DNA of 32,172 bases from Puniceicoccaceae bacterium. Lineage in GTDB: Bacteria > Verrucomicrobiota > Verrucomicrobiia > Opitutales > Coraliomargaritaceae. The notes below the pieces were generated by a model that saw only the letters and a program-made list of their open reading frames with translations, did no database searches and was not told the DNA's origin. A program made the translations under genes and the position numbers. The stretch lies in the NCBI GenBank assembly GCA_007692545.1, contig REBV01000263.1, forward strand, positions 1 to 32,172, written 5' to 3'. Of the stretch, positions 1 to 8,848 are shown one piece after another. Each line of letters starts with the position of its first letter. Position 1 is the stretch's first letter.

Positions 1-67
1 CTAATCCTACTCCTAATCCTACTCCTAATCCTACTCCTAATCCTACTCCTAATCTTCCCATTCCCAA
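1..67. repeat. 12-bp tandem repeat forming the left inverted flank of the IVP-like gene
   Basis: Positions 1-48 are four exact copies of CTAATCCTACTC, and a fifth diverged copy begins at 49. Positions 49-67 (CTAATCTTCCCATTCCCAA) are a near-perfect inverted copy of positions 478-498 on the other side of the four-helix-bundle gene; they differ by a 2-nt indel and one base. The array may extend beyond the window edge. Confidence 0.9.
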
Positions 68-69
68 CC

Positions 70-477
70 CTAATCGCCTAAAACCCCATCTCCATATCCA
101 GCCTGCTCCTCATAAACCCGCTCAGTATCTTGACTACGAATCAACCCGACCAATAGGGAAACAACTTCCACCAATATAACTTTACCCTCGTCAGTGAGTT
201 TTTGATCCACCTTTTTTCGCCGAACAAGCACATCAAGAACGGCGGCACACTCCAAAGCTGAACCCCTTGAAATATCGAAAAAACGACAGCGATCCCTGGA
301 CGAAAACTTCCCGTTGCCTTCAGCGATATTCAGAGGAATCGAAGTTGAGGCACGATCCAGTTGCGCATAAGCAGCCAACCCTTTGGGCAAGGTTTCCAGT
401 AATACTCCGGCGAAATCAACAAAATCCAGTGCGCGTTGATACGTTCTCAGCTTTTCATGGTCAAAGGGAATAGTCAT
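70..477 (-). CDS. Four-helix-bundle protein of the 23S rRNA intervening-sequence (IVP/S23) family
   Basis: The 135-residue product has the family's usual size and its opening pattern (FDHEKLRTYQRALDFV, residues 5-20). The core LDRASTSIPLNIAEGNGK (about residues 41-58) is the most recognisable family signature. Members form four-helix bundles; some are encoded inside 23S rRNA intervening sequences and others stand alone, and their biochemical role is not settled. Here the gene stands alone, downstream of coaB on the same strand. Its ATG lies one base from the inverted flank at 478-498, and I see no Shine-Dalgarno sequence there, so translation may depend on coupling or on a non-SD mechanism. 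The whole gene is enclosed by inverted tandem repeats, which suggests a mobile cassette. The family call is firm; the function is unknown. Confidence 0.85.
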   Translation of the reverse strand: MTIPFDHEKLRTYQRALDFVDFAGVLLETLPKGLAAYAQLDRASTSIPLNIAEGNGKFSSRDRCRFFDISRGSALECAAVLDVLVRRKKVDQKLTDEGKVILVEVVSLLVGLIRSQDTERVYEEQAGYGDGVLGD

Positions 478-516
478 TTGGGAATGGAGTAAGATTAGGA
501 TTACGATTAGGATTAA
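478..516. repeat. Right inverted flank of the IVP-like gene with two 12-bp units
   Basis: Positions 478-498 are the inverted counterpart of positions 49-67. Positions 493-504 (GATTAGGATTAC) and 505-516 (GATTAGGATTAA) are two 12-bp units related in inverse orientation to the left array. The coaB stop codon (complement of 513-515) lies inside the second unit, so the repeat supplies the end of coaB. Confidence 0.85.
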
Positions 517-1172
517 GAGTGAGAAAGAGAGAGGGGCGTCACCAGCGCGATCAATTCCGCGGCGATGGATGCCTTGGTGCCCGGGCCGAGCTTGACGGAA
601 CTGCCGTCGGCCGCAATCAGGGTGACCTCATTGGTATCGGCGGCGAAGCCGACCCCGGCCTGTCCGACCTCGTTGGCCACAATAAAATCGAGTTGCTTGG
701 ATGCCAGTTTTTCGCGCGCGTAGCGCAGCACATCGTGGGTCTCCGCCGCGAAGCCGACCACCGTTTGCTGCACCTTGCGCTCACTCATTGTTTTCAAAAT
801 ATCGGTCGTGCGCTCAAACTCGATCGTCATCGAGGCCGTCCCTTTCTTTTCTTTCTTCGCGTGCTGTTGCACCGGGCGGAAGTCACTCACCGCAGCGGTC
901 ATGATCAAAATATCACAGGCATCGAAGAGCGCATCCACCTGGTGGAACATTTCTTCCGCCGTGGTGACTGGGTAAAGAATCGCCCCATCCGGCTCCTCCA
1001 TGGCAACAGGACCCGCCACCAAATCGACATTCCAGCCCGCTTGCAGCGCGGCTTCCGCCAGAGCAAAGCCCATCTTCCCGGTAGATGGGTTACTGATAAA
1101 ACGAACCGGATCGATAAATTCACGGGTCGGCCCGGCAGTAATCAGACAACGAATAGAGCTTGCATTCGACAT
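513..1172 (-). CDS. coaB: Phosphopantothenate--cysteine ligase, stand-alone CoaB
   Basis: CoaB joins cysteine to 4'-phosphopantothenate using a nucleotide triphosphate, the second of five steps from pantothenate to coenzyme A. The start at 1172 is chosen because [19 protein letters not shown] begins the conserved domain and the sequence TTGAGGCTT lies directly before it; a longer frame back to 1316 would add 48 unconserved residues overlapping the divergent gene. The family motif [15 protein letters not shown] is at residues 13-27, and AAVSDF and a lysine cluster KKEKKG follow. At 219 residues it is only the synthetase half: most bacteria fuse it to the decarboxylase CoaC (about 400 residues in total), and no CoaC is encoded nearby. 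panC, from the same pathway, is at about 24 kb. The last codons run into the repeat flank of the IVP-like gene. Confidence 0.9.
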   Translation of the reverse strand: MSNASSIRCLITAGPTREFIDPVRFISNPSTGKMGFALAEAALQAGWNVDLVAGPVAMEEPDGAILYPVTTAEEMFHQVDALFDACDILIMTAAVSDFRPVQQHAKKEKKGTASMTIEFERTTDILKTMSERKVQQTVVGFAAETHDVLRYAREKLASKQLDFIVANEVGQAGVGFAADTNEVTLIAADGSSVKLGPGTKASIAAELIALVTPLSLSHS

Positions 1173-1197
1173 AAGCCTCAAAACCCTAGACCAACTC

Positions 1198-1980
1198 ATG
1201 CCAGATCCGCAACACAGCAACACGCCCATTTCAAAAAATCCTCCAGCAGCTGGAAAGCCCCCGGTTAAACGGGAGAACCTGTTTCTCAACCTGGGCTTCA
1301 ACATACTGGTGCCCATTCTCCTGCTGAATAAGGGTGAAAAGTGGCTCGGCTCCTTCCTTGCACCCCACTTCGAGAACGTCGCTGTGGGCGTGCTCCTGAT
1401 CGCTATCGCCTTCCCGGTCGTCTATTTCATTTACGACTACTTCAAGCGCGCGAAGTATAATATCTTCTCCATCCTGGGCCTCATCAGCGTATTGTTGACC
1501 GGCGGCATCGGGATTCTGGAAATCCCGACTGCCTGGTTTGCCATCAAGGAAGCGGGCATCCCACTCTTATTGGGGGTGGCCGTGTTGGTTTCGCTCAAGA
1601 CGCCCTACCCGCTCATCCGCACCCTCCTCTACAACCCCGAAATCATGGATGTCGATAAGGTGCACACCAAGCTACAGGAAAACCAGTCCGAAGCCGCTTT
1701 TGAGAAGCTGCTGGAACGCTGCACCTGGCTGCTGGCCGCCTCCTTCCTGCTCAGTAGCATACTCAACTATTTCCTCGCCCGCTGGATTGTCGTCAGCCCC
1801 AGCGGCACTGAAGCCTTCAACTCGGAAGTCAGCAAAATGATGGTCTGGAGCTGGCCCGTGATCGTCGTGCCCAGCATGGCCATTATGATCGTCGCCCTAA
1901 TGCAACTGCTCAAAGGCATCAAGGCCATGACCGGTCTGGAGCTCGAAGATGTCCTGAATGGCGCGCCCGCTAAAGAGTGA
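1198..1980 (+). CDS. Polytopic membrane protein, VC0807-like family
   Basis: The 260-residue protein starts with a short hydrophilic leader rich in Pro, Asn and Lys. About six hydrophobic segments follow, for example [20 protein letters not shown], a Gly/Leu-rich segment, [20 protein letters not shown] and a final [17 protein letters not shown] stretch. A charged loop around residues 145-175 ([15 protein letters not shown]) separates two groups of three helices. The arrangement resembles VC0807-type proteins of unknown function, sometimes labelled as MFS-like. The ATG at 1198 lies only 25 bp from the divergent coaB start, so the two promoters must overlap the opposing genes; no clear SD is seen. 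A role in transport is possible but not shown. Confidence 0.65.
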   Translation: MPDPQHSNTPISKNPPAAGKPPVKRENLFLNLGFNILVPILLLNKGEKWLGSFLAPHFENVAVGVLLIAIAFPVVYFIYDYFKRAKYNIFSILGLISVLLTGGIGILEIPTAWFAIKEAGIPLLLGVAVLVSLKTPYPLIRTLLYNPEIMDVDKVHTKLQENQSEAAFEKLLERCTWLLAASFLLSSILNYFLARWIVVSPSGTEAFNSEVSKMMVWSWPVIVVPSMAIMIVALMQLLKGIKAMTGLELEDVLNGAPAKE

Positions 1981-2242
1981 CGCTCCTTTCCAGGATAGCA
2001 CAGATCGTTTTTGTTTTATGGGAACCAAGCAGCTCACATAGATTGTAAAAAAGGCAAAAACTAACCGCTATCCATAAAGACCCCTTCGACCGCATATTGT
2101 CGCCCATGCTCCGATAAAAGGCTGCTATTTAAACAGCCAAGGCGGCATCGAAGTTAGTGCGGGCACAATCTTTGCGCCCGAGGTTGTTATACTCAGTAGC
2201 ACGCATCGGCACAAACAGCAGAAGTCCCCATAAGAGATACGC
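1981..2242. other. Non-coding stretch before the lexA promoter
   Basis: No convincing ORF, RNA gene or terminator was found in this 262-bp gap between the membrane protein stop and the lexA -35 box. It is AT-richer than its neighbours. Confidence 0.5.
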
Positions 2243-2271
2243 TTGACAATGGACGCTTGTTCACGTAAACA
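2243..2271 (+). promoter_or_regulatory. lexA promoter
   Basis: TTGACA (2243-2248) is a perfect -35 hexamer. A 17-bp spacer leads to TAAACA (2266-2271), a 4-of-6 match to the -10 consensus. The -10 lies inside the LexA-type palindrome, so repressor binding would block polymerase. The start codon at 2282 would leave a very short leader. Confidence 0.7.
2258..2271. promoter_or_regulatory. Predicted LexA operator in front of lexA
   Basis: TGTTC-ACGT-AAACA matches the 14-bp operator reported for Verrucomicrobia LexA (TGTTC-N4-GAACA) at 9 of 10 fixed positions. It overlaps the promoter spacer and -10, as expected for autorepression. It differs at one base of 14 from the site next to the integron integrase start at 30926-30939. 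Confidence 0.8.
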
Positions 2272-2281
2272 GTTGGACACC

Positions 2282-2923
2282 ATGAAAGACCTCACAACAC
2301 GCCAGCAGGAAATCCTCACCTTTATCGAACACTACGAGTGGAGAAACGGCTACTGGCCAAGCATCCGCGAAATACAGGAGAAGTTCAACTTCAAGAGCAC
2401 AAATGCGGTGATGGGACACCTGCGCGCCCTCGAAAGGAAGGAAGCGATTGAGCGCATTCCAGGCCAGGCTCGTACCTTTCGCATCCACCGGCCCGATGCG
2501 CCGGAGCGCAATGAGATTCCCGACAATGCCACTGAAGTCGTGGATATACCGGTCATGGGTGATATTGCCGCTGGCTACCCCGACCGGGTCGAGCCTGCCG
2601 GAGAGATCGGTCGCCTCCAGGTCGACATTGCCAGTGCGGGTTACTCCAACCGCCGGCGCAGCTTCGCCCTGCAAGTTCGCGGCGAAAGTATGGTCGATGC
2701 CGAGATTTATGAGGGTGACATGGTCATTGTCGAGCCGCGCGAACCCCGCGATGGCGACATCGTAGCCGCTCTGATCGATGGTGAGACCACCCTCAAGCGC
2801 TATATTAAAAAAAGCAATGAGCCCCCCTACCTGAAGGCGGAAAACAAGTTCTATCCGGAGCTTTACCCGATCAATGAATTGACAGTTCAAGGCGTGGCTA
2901 AAGCAGTCGTGCGCAGTTTGTGA
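2282..2923 (+). CDS. lexA: LexA repressor, SOS regulator and self-cleaving protease
   Basis: LexA represses DNA-damage genes until RecA filaments trigger its self-cleavage. The 213-residue product has the N-terminal winged HTH (residues 1-68; recognition helix near STNAVMGHLRALERK, 39-53), the Ala-Gly cleavage bond in MGDIAAGYP (A97-G98), the catalytic serine in RGESM (S136) and the catalytic lysine in TTLKRY (K172). The start at 2282 (MKDLTTRQQEIL) aligns with the normal LexA N terminus; an upstream in-frame TTG at 2243 is the -35 box and is rejected. A promoter and a LexA operator lie directly upstream. Its stop codon is the first of three repeated TGAGC units. Confidence 0.97.
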   Translation: MKDLTTRQQEILTFIEHYEWRNGYWPSIREIQEKFNFKSTNAVMGHLRALERKEAIERIPGQARTFRIHRPDAPERNEIPDNATEVVDIPVMGDIAAGYPDRVEPAGEIGRLQVDIASAGYSNRRRSFALQVRGESMVDAEIYEGDMVIVEPREPRDGDIVAALIDGETTLKRYIKKSNEPPYLKAENKFYPELYPINELTVQGVAKAVVRSL

Positions 2924-2960
2924 GCTTGTGAGCACTTGGGCGTTTGAGCACTTGGGCATA
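2921..2960. repeat. Short tandem repeat beginning at the lexA stop codon
   Basis: TGAGCACTTGGGC occurs at 2929 and 2945 in two 16-bp units, preceded at 2921 by a shortened unit TGAGCTTG whose first three bases are the lexA stop codon. No hairpin or T-tract is evident. Confidence 0.8.
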
Positions 2961-3019
2961 ATATACTACAGGATGCAGTTGACTTGGTCGATAAACCAGC
3001 GACCGTGCAGACTTAGACT

Positions 3020-3406
3020 ATGCCTGTAACATTTGATCACACTCGTATTCGCGTTTCCAACCTGGAGCAATCTATCGACTGGTATTGCCGTACCTGCGGC
3101 TTTGAACTGCTCCGGCGCACCGATAAGTCCCCCAGCGGCAATCAACTGGCCCACTTGCAAATTCCCGGCAGCGCCCACAAGCTGGAGCTGACCTATTCGG
3201 ACGACTATGCTGTCAAGGTGCCGGAGGATTTGGCCCACACTTGCATCCGGGTCGACGACATCGTGGCCTATTGCGAAATGTTGGAAGGTCTGGGCCTAAA
3301 GCTGGATCTCTGGCCGGAAAACTGGCGGGAAAAATTTGAAGCCGGTAAAAAGATGGCATTCATCACAGATCCTGATGGCTATGAAGTTGAGATCCTGGAG
3401 CATTAA
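3020..3406 (+). CDS. VOC-family protein resembling glyoxalase I
   Basis: The 128-residue protein has two beta-alpha-beta-beta-beta modules (about 1-60 and 70-128). All four metal-ligand positions of E. coli GloA appear to be kept: H7, E56 (KLELTYS), H73 (AHTCIRV) and E124 (DPDGYEVEIL). Glyoxalase I isomerises the hemithioacetal of methylglyoxal and glutathione to lactoylglutathione. Ligand conservation and length support a metal-dependent lactoylglutathione lyase, but VOC enzymes change substrate easily and the thiol used by this organism is unknown. A desaturase gene follows after 31 bp on the same strand, so the two may be cotranscribed. Confidence 0.8.
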   Translation: MPVTFDHTRIRVSNLEQSIDWYCRTCGFELLRRTDKSPSGNQLAHLQIPGSAHKLELTYSDDYAVKVPEDLAHTCIRVDDIVAYCEMLEGLGLKLDLWPENWREKFEAGKKMAFITDPDGYEVEILEH

Positions 3407-3437
3407 CGCTCAATTTAAATAATTCAAGGGTCCCCCC

Positions 3438-4418
3438 ATGCGAACTGGCAAAGAACTCATTTTAGCAACGCGGGAATTCGCCCAAGACAGCACCGCACGC
3501 AGTTGGTCGGCTATCGTCTCGACCTTCAGCCTGCTGCTCCTGTTTGCGGTGGCTACTGCCTACCTCCCCTATTGGTTTCTTCAAGTGCCCGCCTCGGTCT
3601 TGCTCGGCCTGCTGATGATCCGGATGTTTGTCATCTACCACGACCACCAGCACAACGCCATCTTGCCACACTCGAAACTTGCCAAACATCTGATGCGGCT
3701 CTGGGGCATATTTGCTATGACGCCGACTTGTATCTGGCAGCACTCCCACAACCATCACCACAACCATAATTCCAAGCTGCGGAGCTCACACATTGGCTCC
3801 TATCCGGTCATGACGACCGAGCGCTACAAGAATGCGTCCAAACAAGAGCGGGCCAAGTATCTGCTGATGCGGCACCCGGCTACGATTTTGATGGGGTACT
3901 TCACCGTATTTATCACTGGCATGTGCATCGTGCCCATGCTGGAGGATTTCAAGGATAACCGCGACTCGTTTTACGCCTTGGTCGCACACCTCATTCTCTA
4001 TGCCGTCGTCATACTCACGCTCGGCTGGGGTGTCGCGTTCTTTCTGCTCTTCCTCCCCTTCTTTATCGCGAGTGCCCTGGGCGCCTATTTATTTTATGCC
4101 CAGCATAATTTTCCCAAAGTTATTTTTAAAGACAAAGAGGGCTGGTCCTACGAGGGCGCAGCGCTCGATTCATCCAGTTTCTGTCAAATGGGCCCGTTCA
4201 TGAACTACATGACTGGCAACATAGGCTACCACCACATCCACCATTTGAATGCGAAGATTCCCTTCTATCGCTTGCCCGAGGCCTATGCGAAGCTACCTGA
4301 GCTGCAGACGCCCAGGACGACGAACCTGCAAGCAAAAGAGATCCGGCGCTGCCTCAGTTTAAAGGTATGGGATGTCGAACAACAGCGCCTTCTATCACTC
4401 AAAGAAGCCTTCGGCTAA
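3438..4418 (+). CDS. Membrane fatty acid desaturase
   Basis: The 326-residue protein shows the three histidine clusters that bind the di-iron centre of membrane desaturases: HDHQH near residue 68, HSHNHHHNHN near residue 102, and HHIHH near residue 264. Hydrophobic hairpins lie between them (about 27-65, 150-170, 180-222). These enzymes insert a double bond into acyl chains using O2 and an electron donor. An AAGGG sequence seven bases before the ATG is a plausible ribosome site. The gene converges on the DUF2071 gene with a single base between the two stop codons, so no separate terminator fits there. The acyl substrate and regioselectivity cannot be read from the sequence. Confidence 0.88.
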   Translation: MRTGKELILATREFAQDSTARSWSAIVSTFSLLLLFAVATAYLPYWFLQVPASVLLGLLMIRMFVIYHDHQHNAILPHSKLAKHLMRLWGIFAMTPTCIWQHSHNHHHNHNSKLRSSHIGSYPVMTTERYKNASKQERAKYLLMRHPATILMGYFTVFITGMCIVPMLEDFKDNRDSFYALVAHLILYAVVILTLGWGVAFFLLFLPFFIASALGAYLFYAQHNFPKVIFKDKEGWSYEGAALDSSSFCQMGPFMNYMTGNIGYHHIHHLNAKIPFYRLPEAYAKLPELQTPRTTNLQAKEIRRCLSLKVWDVEQQRLLSLKEAFG

Positions 4419-4419
4419 G

Positions 4420-5187
4420 CTAAGCAACTTTTTCCATCGGGAATATCTCCACGGCTACCCCGGACGAGGCCAAGACAGATTCCGGAGCGCCCTCGGGTTC
4501 ACTCAAGCCACTCAGCGAAAAGAGCCGTTTGGAGCAAGTCTCCAGCCGCACCTGCTGCAAAGGATAAGGCCTGTGATGCACCCGACCCGTCAGAAGCGCT
4601 TTCTGCTGTGGATCATAGGCAAAGAGTCGATAGCGTTCGACCAGGAAAAAGTCCAGACTTCCCGCTTCCGCCTCAAATGGGACCCCTTCACGGCACCAGA
4701 CGAAATCCTGCGGACTATCCCACCCCGCGCCCCTCCGAAGCTCGGAACGATAGCGAATACCCTCCGGTTCAAGCGTTACCTGCATTCGAGCCAAGCGATA
4801 GTTCAGGTGAAAAAACGTCCGTGCGATCCAGTTTGGTAAACGCTTGGGCGTATCCAACGAATAAAACCAAACGCCCGGACGCCCCTGCGCATCGCGGACG
4901 TAGGTGCGCAGATTCAGCTCGGGAAAACTGGACAATCCCTTGACCGCAGGCAAAAAGCGCGGACGCACCCCACGCATGGAAAAAGGGACCACACCGACCC
5001 ATGCCCGCCCCGCAAAGGTATCAACTTGCAGGCCCGGCGGTAAATCCCCGGCAATGCGTTCCGGCGACATGGACCAGTGCAAGAAAAGCAACTCCTCCCA
5101 GCGCTGATACATAACCGGCGAAGCCACCGGGCGGACCTGCTCCGCAATGCGGGCCTCCAAGCTAAGCGTCTGAGGTATCTCTAACAT
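4420..5187 (-). CDS. DUF2071 (YqjF-like) protein
   Basis: The 255-residue protein has the family's opening pattern, a WEELLFLHWSM stretch near residue 30 followed by LPPGLQVDTFAGRAWVGVVPF. The midpart FPELNLRTYVRDAQGRPGVWFYSLD (about residues 86-111) and a late HHRPYPLQQV stretch also fit. No signal peptide or membrane helix is seen, so it is probably cytoplasmic. The family has an acetoacetate-decarboxylase-like fold, but its function is not established. It is transcribed toward the desaturase. Confidence 0.8.
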   Translation of the reverse strand: MLEIPQTLSLEARIAEQVRPVASPVMYQRWEELLFLHWSMSPERIAGDLPPGLQVDTFAGRAWVGVVPFSMRGVRPRFLPAVKGLSSFPELNLRTYVRDAQGRPGVWFYSLDTPKRLPNWIARTFFHLNYRLARMQVTLEPEGIRYRSELRRGAGWDSPQDFVWCREGVPFEAEAGSLDFFLVERYRLFAYDPQQKALLTGRVHHRPYPLQQVRLETCSKRLFSLSGLSEPEGAPESVLASSGVAVEIFPMEKVA

Positions 5188-5223
5188 CTAAACAAATCGG
5201 CAGAACCGCCTGTTCATAACAGA

Positions 5224-5439
5224 TTATTCCAAGCCAATCAACAATTCGGCTTCACCGAACTTACCAAAGATAACAGCAGCACTTTGAGATTTCTGACTAT
5301 CGACAAAGTATATTTTCCATTTATTCGCCGCTTTCTCTGCGCGATCAAACTCCCATAGTGTTCGAGTTTTGTCCATGGGGTCGGGGTATTTCTGTAGCAT
5401 TAATTCTTTTGCAGATCGTATTGCTTCTTCCTTTGGCAA
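5224..5439 (-). CDS. Small hypothetical protein, possibly a truncated remnant
   Basis: This 71-residue frame (TTG start; KEEAIRSAKELMLQKYPDPMDK, then WKIYFVD near residue 42) has a balanced amphipathic composition that looks like real coding sequence. There is no good start: the frame runs only seven codons upstream of the TTG before a stop. The more C-terminal ATG (at residue 14) would remove the first helix. Loss of an N-terminal signal region by frameshift is a reasonable alternative. It lies just downstream of cimA and the double-hairpin repeat on the same strand. I do not recognise the family. Confidence 0.4.
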   Translation of the reverse strand: MPKEEAIRSAKELMLQKYPDPMDKTRTLWEFDRAEKAANKWKIYFVDSQKSQSAAVIFGKFGEAELLIGLE

Positions 5440-5512
5440 TGGCGGCGATCCAGATAGGAATTAGAGGAAACGCCGCAACACGCTGGAAGCGTGGACTACT
5501 TTTTGTTTTGAG

Positions 5513-5577
5513 CAGCGGGTGGGGACACCCGCACTCCGAATTTAATCCTACGGAGGGTGCGTGTCCTCACGCACCAC
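5513..5577. repeat. Double-hairpin dispersed repeat (single inverted copy)
   Basis: Hairpin B, GCGGGTG-GGGA-CACCCGC, is at 5515-5532. Hairpin A, GGTGCGTG-TCCT-CACGCACC, is at 5556-5575. Between them CTCCG (5534-5538) and CGGAG (5551-5555) can also pair. The same two hairpins recur in tandem at 26118-26470 in the opposite orientation. This copy begins 12 bp beyond the cimA stop and could act as its 3' structure, although no T-tract follows. Confidence 0.85.
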
Positions 5578-5589
5578 CTCGCCATGCAA

Positions 5590-7185
<1,596 letters not shown>

Positions 7186-7239
7186 AAGGCTGTTGTAGGA
7201 AAAGCGGAAAAAAGAATCTTTCCGGGCAGAAGGGGCAAA

Positions 7240-8049
7240 CTAAAAAGGCAGCTCCGCCAGAAACGAATCCGTCCCGACCACGTAGGGCAAATACCCGGAC
7301 TGCGAGTGGAACCGCTTGAGCGGAAAGGGAGTCGTCTCTATAAATTGCCAGCGTAAGCCCACCGCCGCGCACAGGGCGTAGGCCGCAGCGATGTCCCAAA
7401 CCTTTACCTTGTAGTCCACCACCCCGGACAAATACCCGGTCGCCGTATAGGTCGCCATCAGGGCCGCGCTCCCCAGGCAGCGCACCCGATATTTGCCAAC
7501 CAGCTCCAGCAGCGGCATCATCTGCGCTTCGGTCATGGGGAAATGCAGGCCAATCATCGTTTGTGCGTCGGCTACTTTGGCATCACGATTCACCTTTTTA
7601 CCGTTTCTCATAAGCCCACAGCCGGGACCTCCTTCATAAAGTGCCCCGGTGCTGTGATCGTAGATGAATCCATAGATGGGCCACCCATCACACAGCAGAG
7701 CCAGCGAGATCGCGCAAAATGAGCAGCCCAGAGCATAGTTGTTCGTCCCATCGATCGGGTCCACCACCCAGGCAAAGCGGGCCTCCAGCAATAACACTTC
7801 ATCCTGTGGATTGGACTCCTCGCTACAATAATCATCTTCCCGGAAGTCACGCCGCAGCTCGGCAAAGATTTTTTCAGAGATGGCAAAATCGGCAAAGGTC
7901 ACCCGAGTATCATCTGCCTTCCACTCACTGGAAACTTCACCAAACTGCCGCCCGAAGAAAGCAATTTGTTCCCGCACAGCGACACGCCCGGCATTGATAC
8001 GGTGCCGGATCTGGTGATCGAGTTGCGCTTTGGCTTGGCGATTGGCCAT
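7240..8049 (-). CDS. Inositol-monophosphatase-family phosphatase
   Basis: The 269-residue protein carries the Mg-dependent phosphatase motifs: acidic DDYCSEES near residue 75, WVVDPIDGTNNYA near residue 93, and WDIAAAYAL near residue 217. The family includes inositol-1-phosphatase, histidinol phosphatase (HisN) and 3'-phosphoadenosine phosphatase; the sequence does not decide between them. The start at 8049 (MANRQAK) is preferred because it lies two bases after the upstream TPR gene's stop, which suggests translational coupling. A longer frame to 8070 would overlap that gene. Its position before cimA hints at an amino acid biosynthesis role but does not prove it. Confidence 0.8.
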   Translation of the reverse strand: MANRQAKAQLDHQIRHRINAGRVAVREQIAFFGRQFGEVSSEWKADDTRVTFADFAISEKIFAELRRDFREDDYCSEESNPQDEVLLLEARFAWVVDPIDGTNNYALGCSFCAISLALLCDGWPIYGFIYDHSTGALYEGGPGCGLMRNGKKVNRDAKVADAQTMIGLHFPMTEAQMMPLLELVGKYRVRCLGSAALMATYTATGYLSGVVDYKVKVWDIAAAYALCAAVGLRWQFIETTPFPLKRFHSQSGYLPYVVGTDSFLAELPF

Positions 8050-8051
8050 GC

Positions 8052-8846
8052 TCAACGGTAGCGCTCCCAAACTGGTATTTCCAGAGTCTTTTCGAGCTCT
8101 CTGATCCGCTCCAAGATGACATCTTTTTGAGCAAAGGGTGTGTCCGGCAGTTCGCGGTGCAACTGCTTGAGAAATTCGTAAGCCTCGGCATCCTGCCCCT
8201 CACGGCGCAGGAGCTCGGCATAGATTCGCGCAGCAAAGAACGGGGCGTCTTTTTGCTCAGATGCCAGCAGAAACCACTTGGCCGCGTTGATATTATCTTT
8301 CAGGCGGTTGAGGTAAATCTGGCCTTTTTCCAAATACAGCTTGGCATTTTCAGGGTGAAACGCCAGGGCCTCGTCGATCAATTCGAAGGCCCGCTCAGCC
8401 TGCTCCAGGTCGATTACCCGCTGGCGCGCCTCCGGCACCGCATCATAACCACCCTCTTCGCGGATCCGCCAGTTCGGCACATCGTAGGCAATCATCCGAC
8501 TACCATTGATCCAGAAGAAATCGGGCCTCGGATCAAGCGTGGTAACGAGCCGAACCATCGCATCGAGTTGGGGTCGATCACGGCGCTCCCAGATGGTGTT
8601 GGTCCGTATCCAGAGGAAGTCGGCCAGGATCGCGCGAAAGCCACCTAGAACACCGATGACGAGGCCTTGCCCGAGGGCACCTTCGATTGCCTCCAAGTTC
8701 ATCTCCGGCTGCCCCGCCTTAACCGCTTGCCAGGCAGGAGCTTCTACTGGACGCGTCAACAATCCAAGCAGAGCCAGCAGGAGCACAATAGTCAGGCCAC
8801 GCAGGAACCGTTGAAATATAGGCTGCTGAAGCATGTGTGATAACAT
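8052..8846 (-). CDS. TPR-like protein with N-terminal membrane anchor
   Basis: The 264-residue protein has one N-terminal hydrophobic segment (about residues 16-31, LTIVLLLALLGLL), then a helical region with tetratricopeptide-like repeats from about residue 140 (ERAFELIDEALAFHPENAKLYLEKG, then AKWFLLASEQKDAPFFAARIYAELL). A WIRTNTIWERRD stretch near residue 79 is distinctive. It begins two bases after the ABC permease stop and is followed immediately by the phosphatase, so it belongs to the same transcript and may assist the transporter. No enzymatic motif is seen. Confidence 0.65.
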   Translation of the reverse strand: MLSHMLQQPIFQRFLRGLTIVLLLALLGLLTRPVEAPAWQAVKAGQPEMNLEAIEGALGQGLVIGVLGGFRAILADFLWIRTNTIWERRDRPQLDAMVRLVTTLDPRPDFFWINGSRMIAYDVPNWRIREEGGYDAVPEARQRVIDLEQAERAFELIDEALAFHPENAKLYLEKGQIYLNRLKDNINAAKWFLLASEQKDAPFFAARIYAELLRREGQDAEAYEFLKQLHRELPDTPFAQKDVILERIRELEKTLEIPVWERYR

Positions 8847-8848
8847 CT

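Noticed and set aside
519-1268. Long plus-strand ORF opposite coaB
   Set aside because: It is the antisense shadow of a well-conserved CoaB domain, is rich in His, Arg and Gly, and has no recognisable motif.
2243-2281. Upstream TTG/ATG starts for lexA
   Set aside because: They would translate the -35 box and the operator. The family N terminus begins at 2282.
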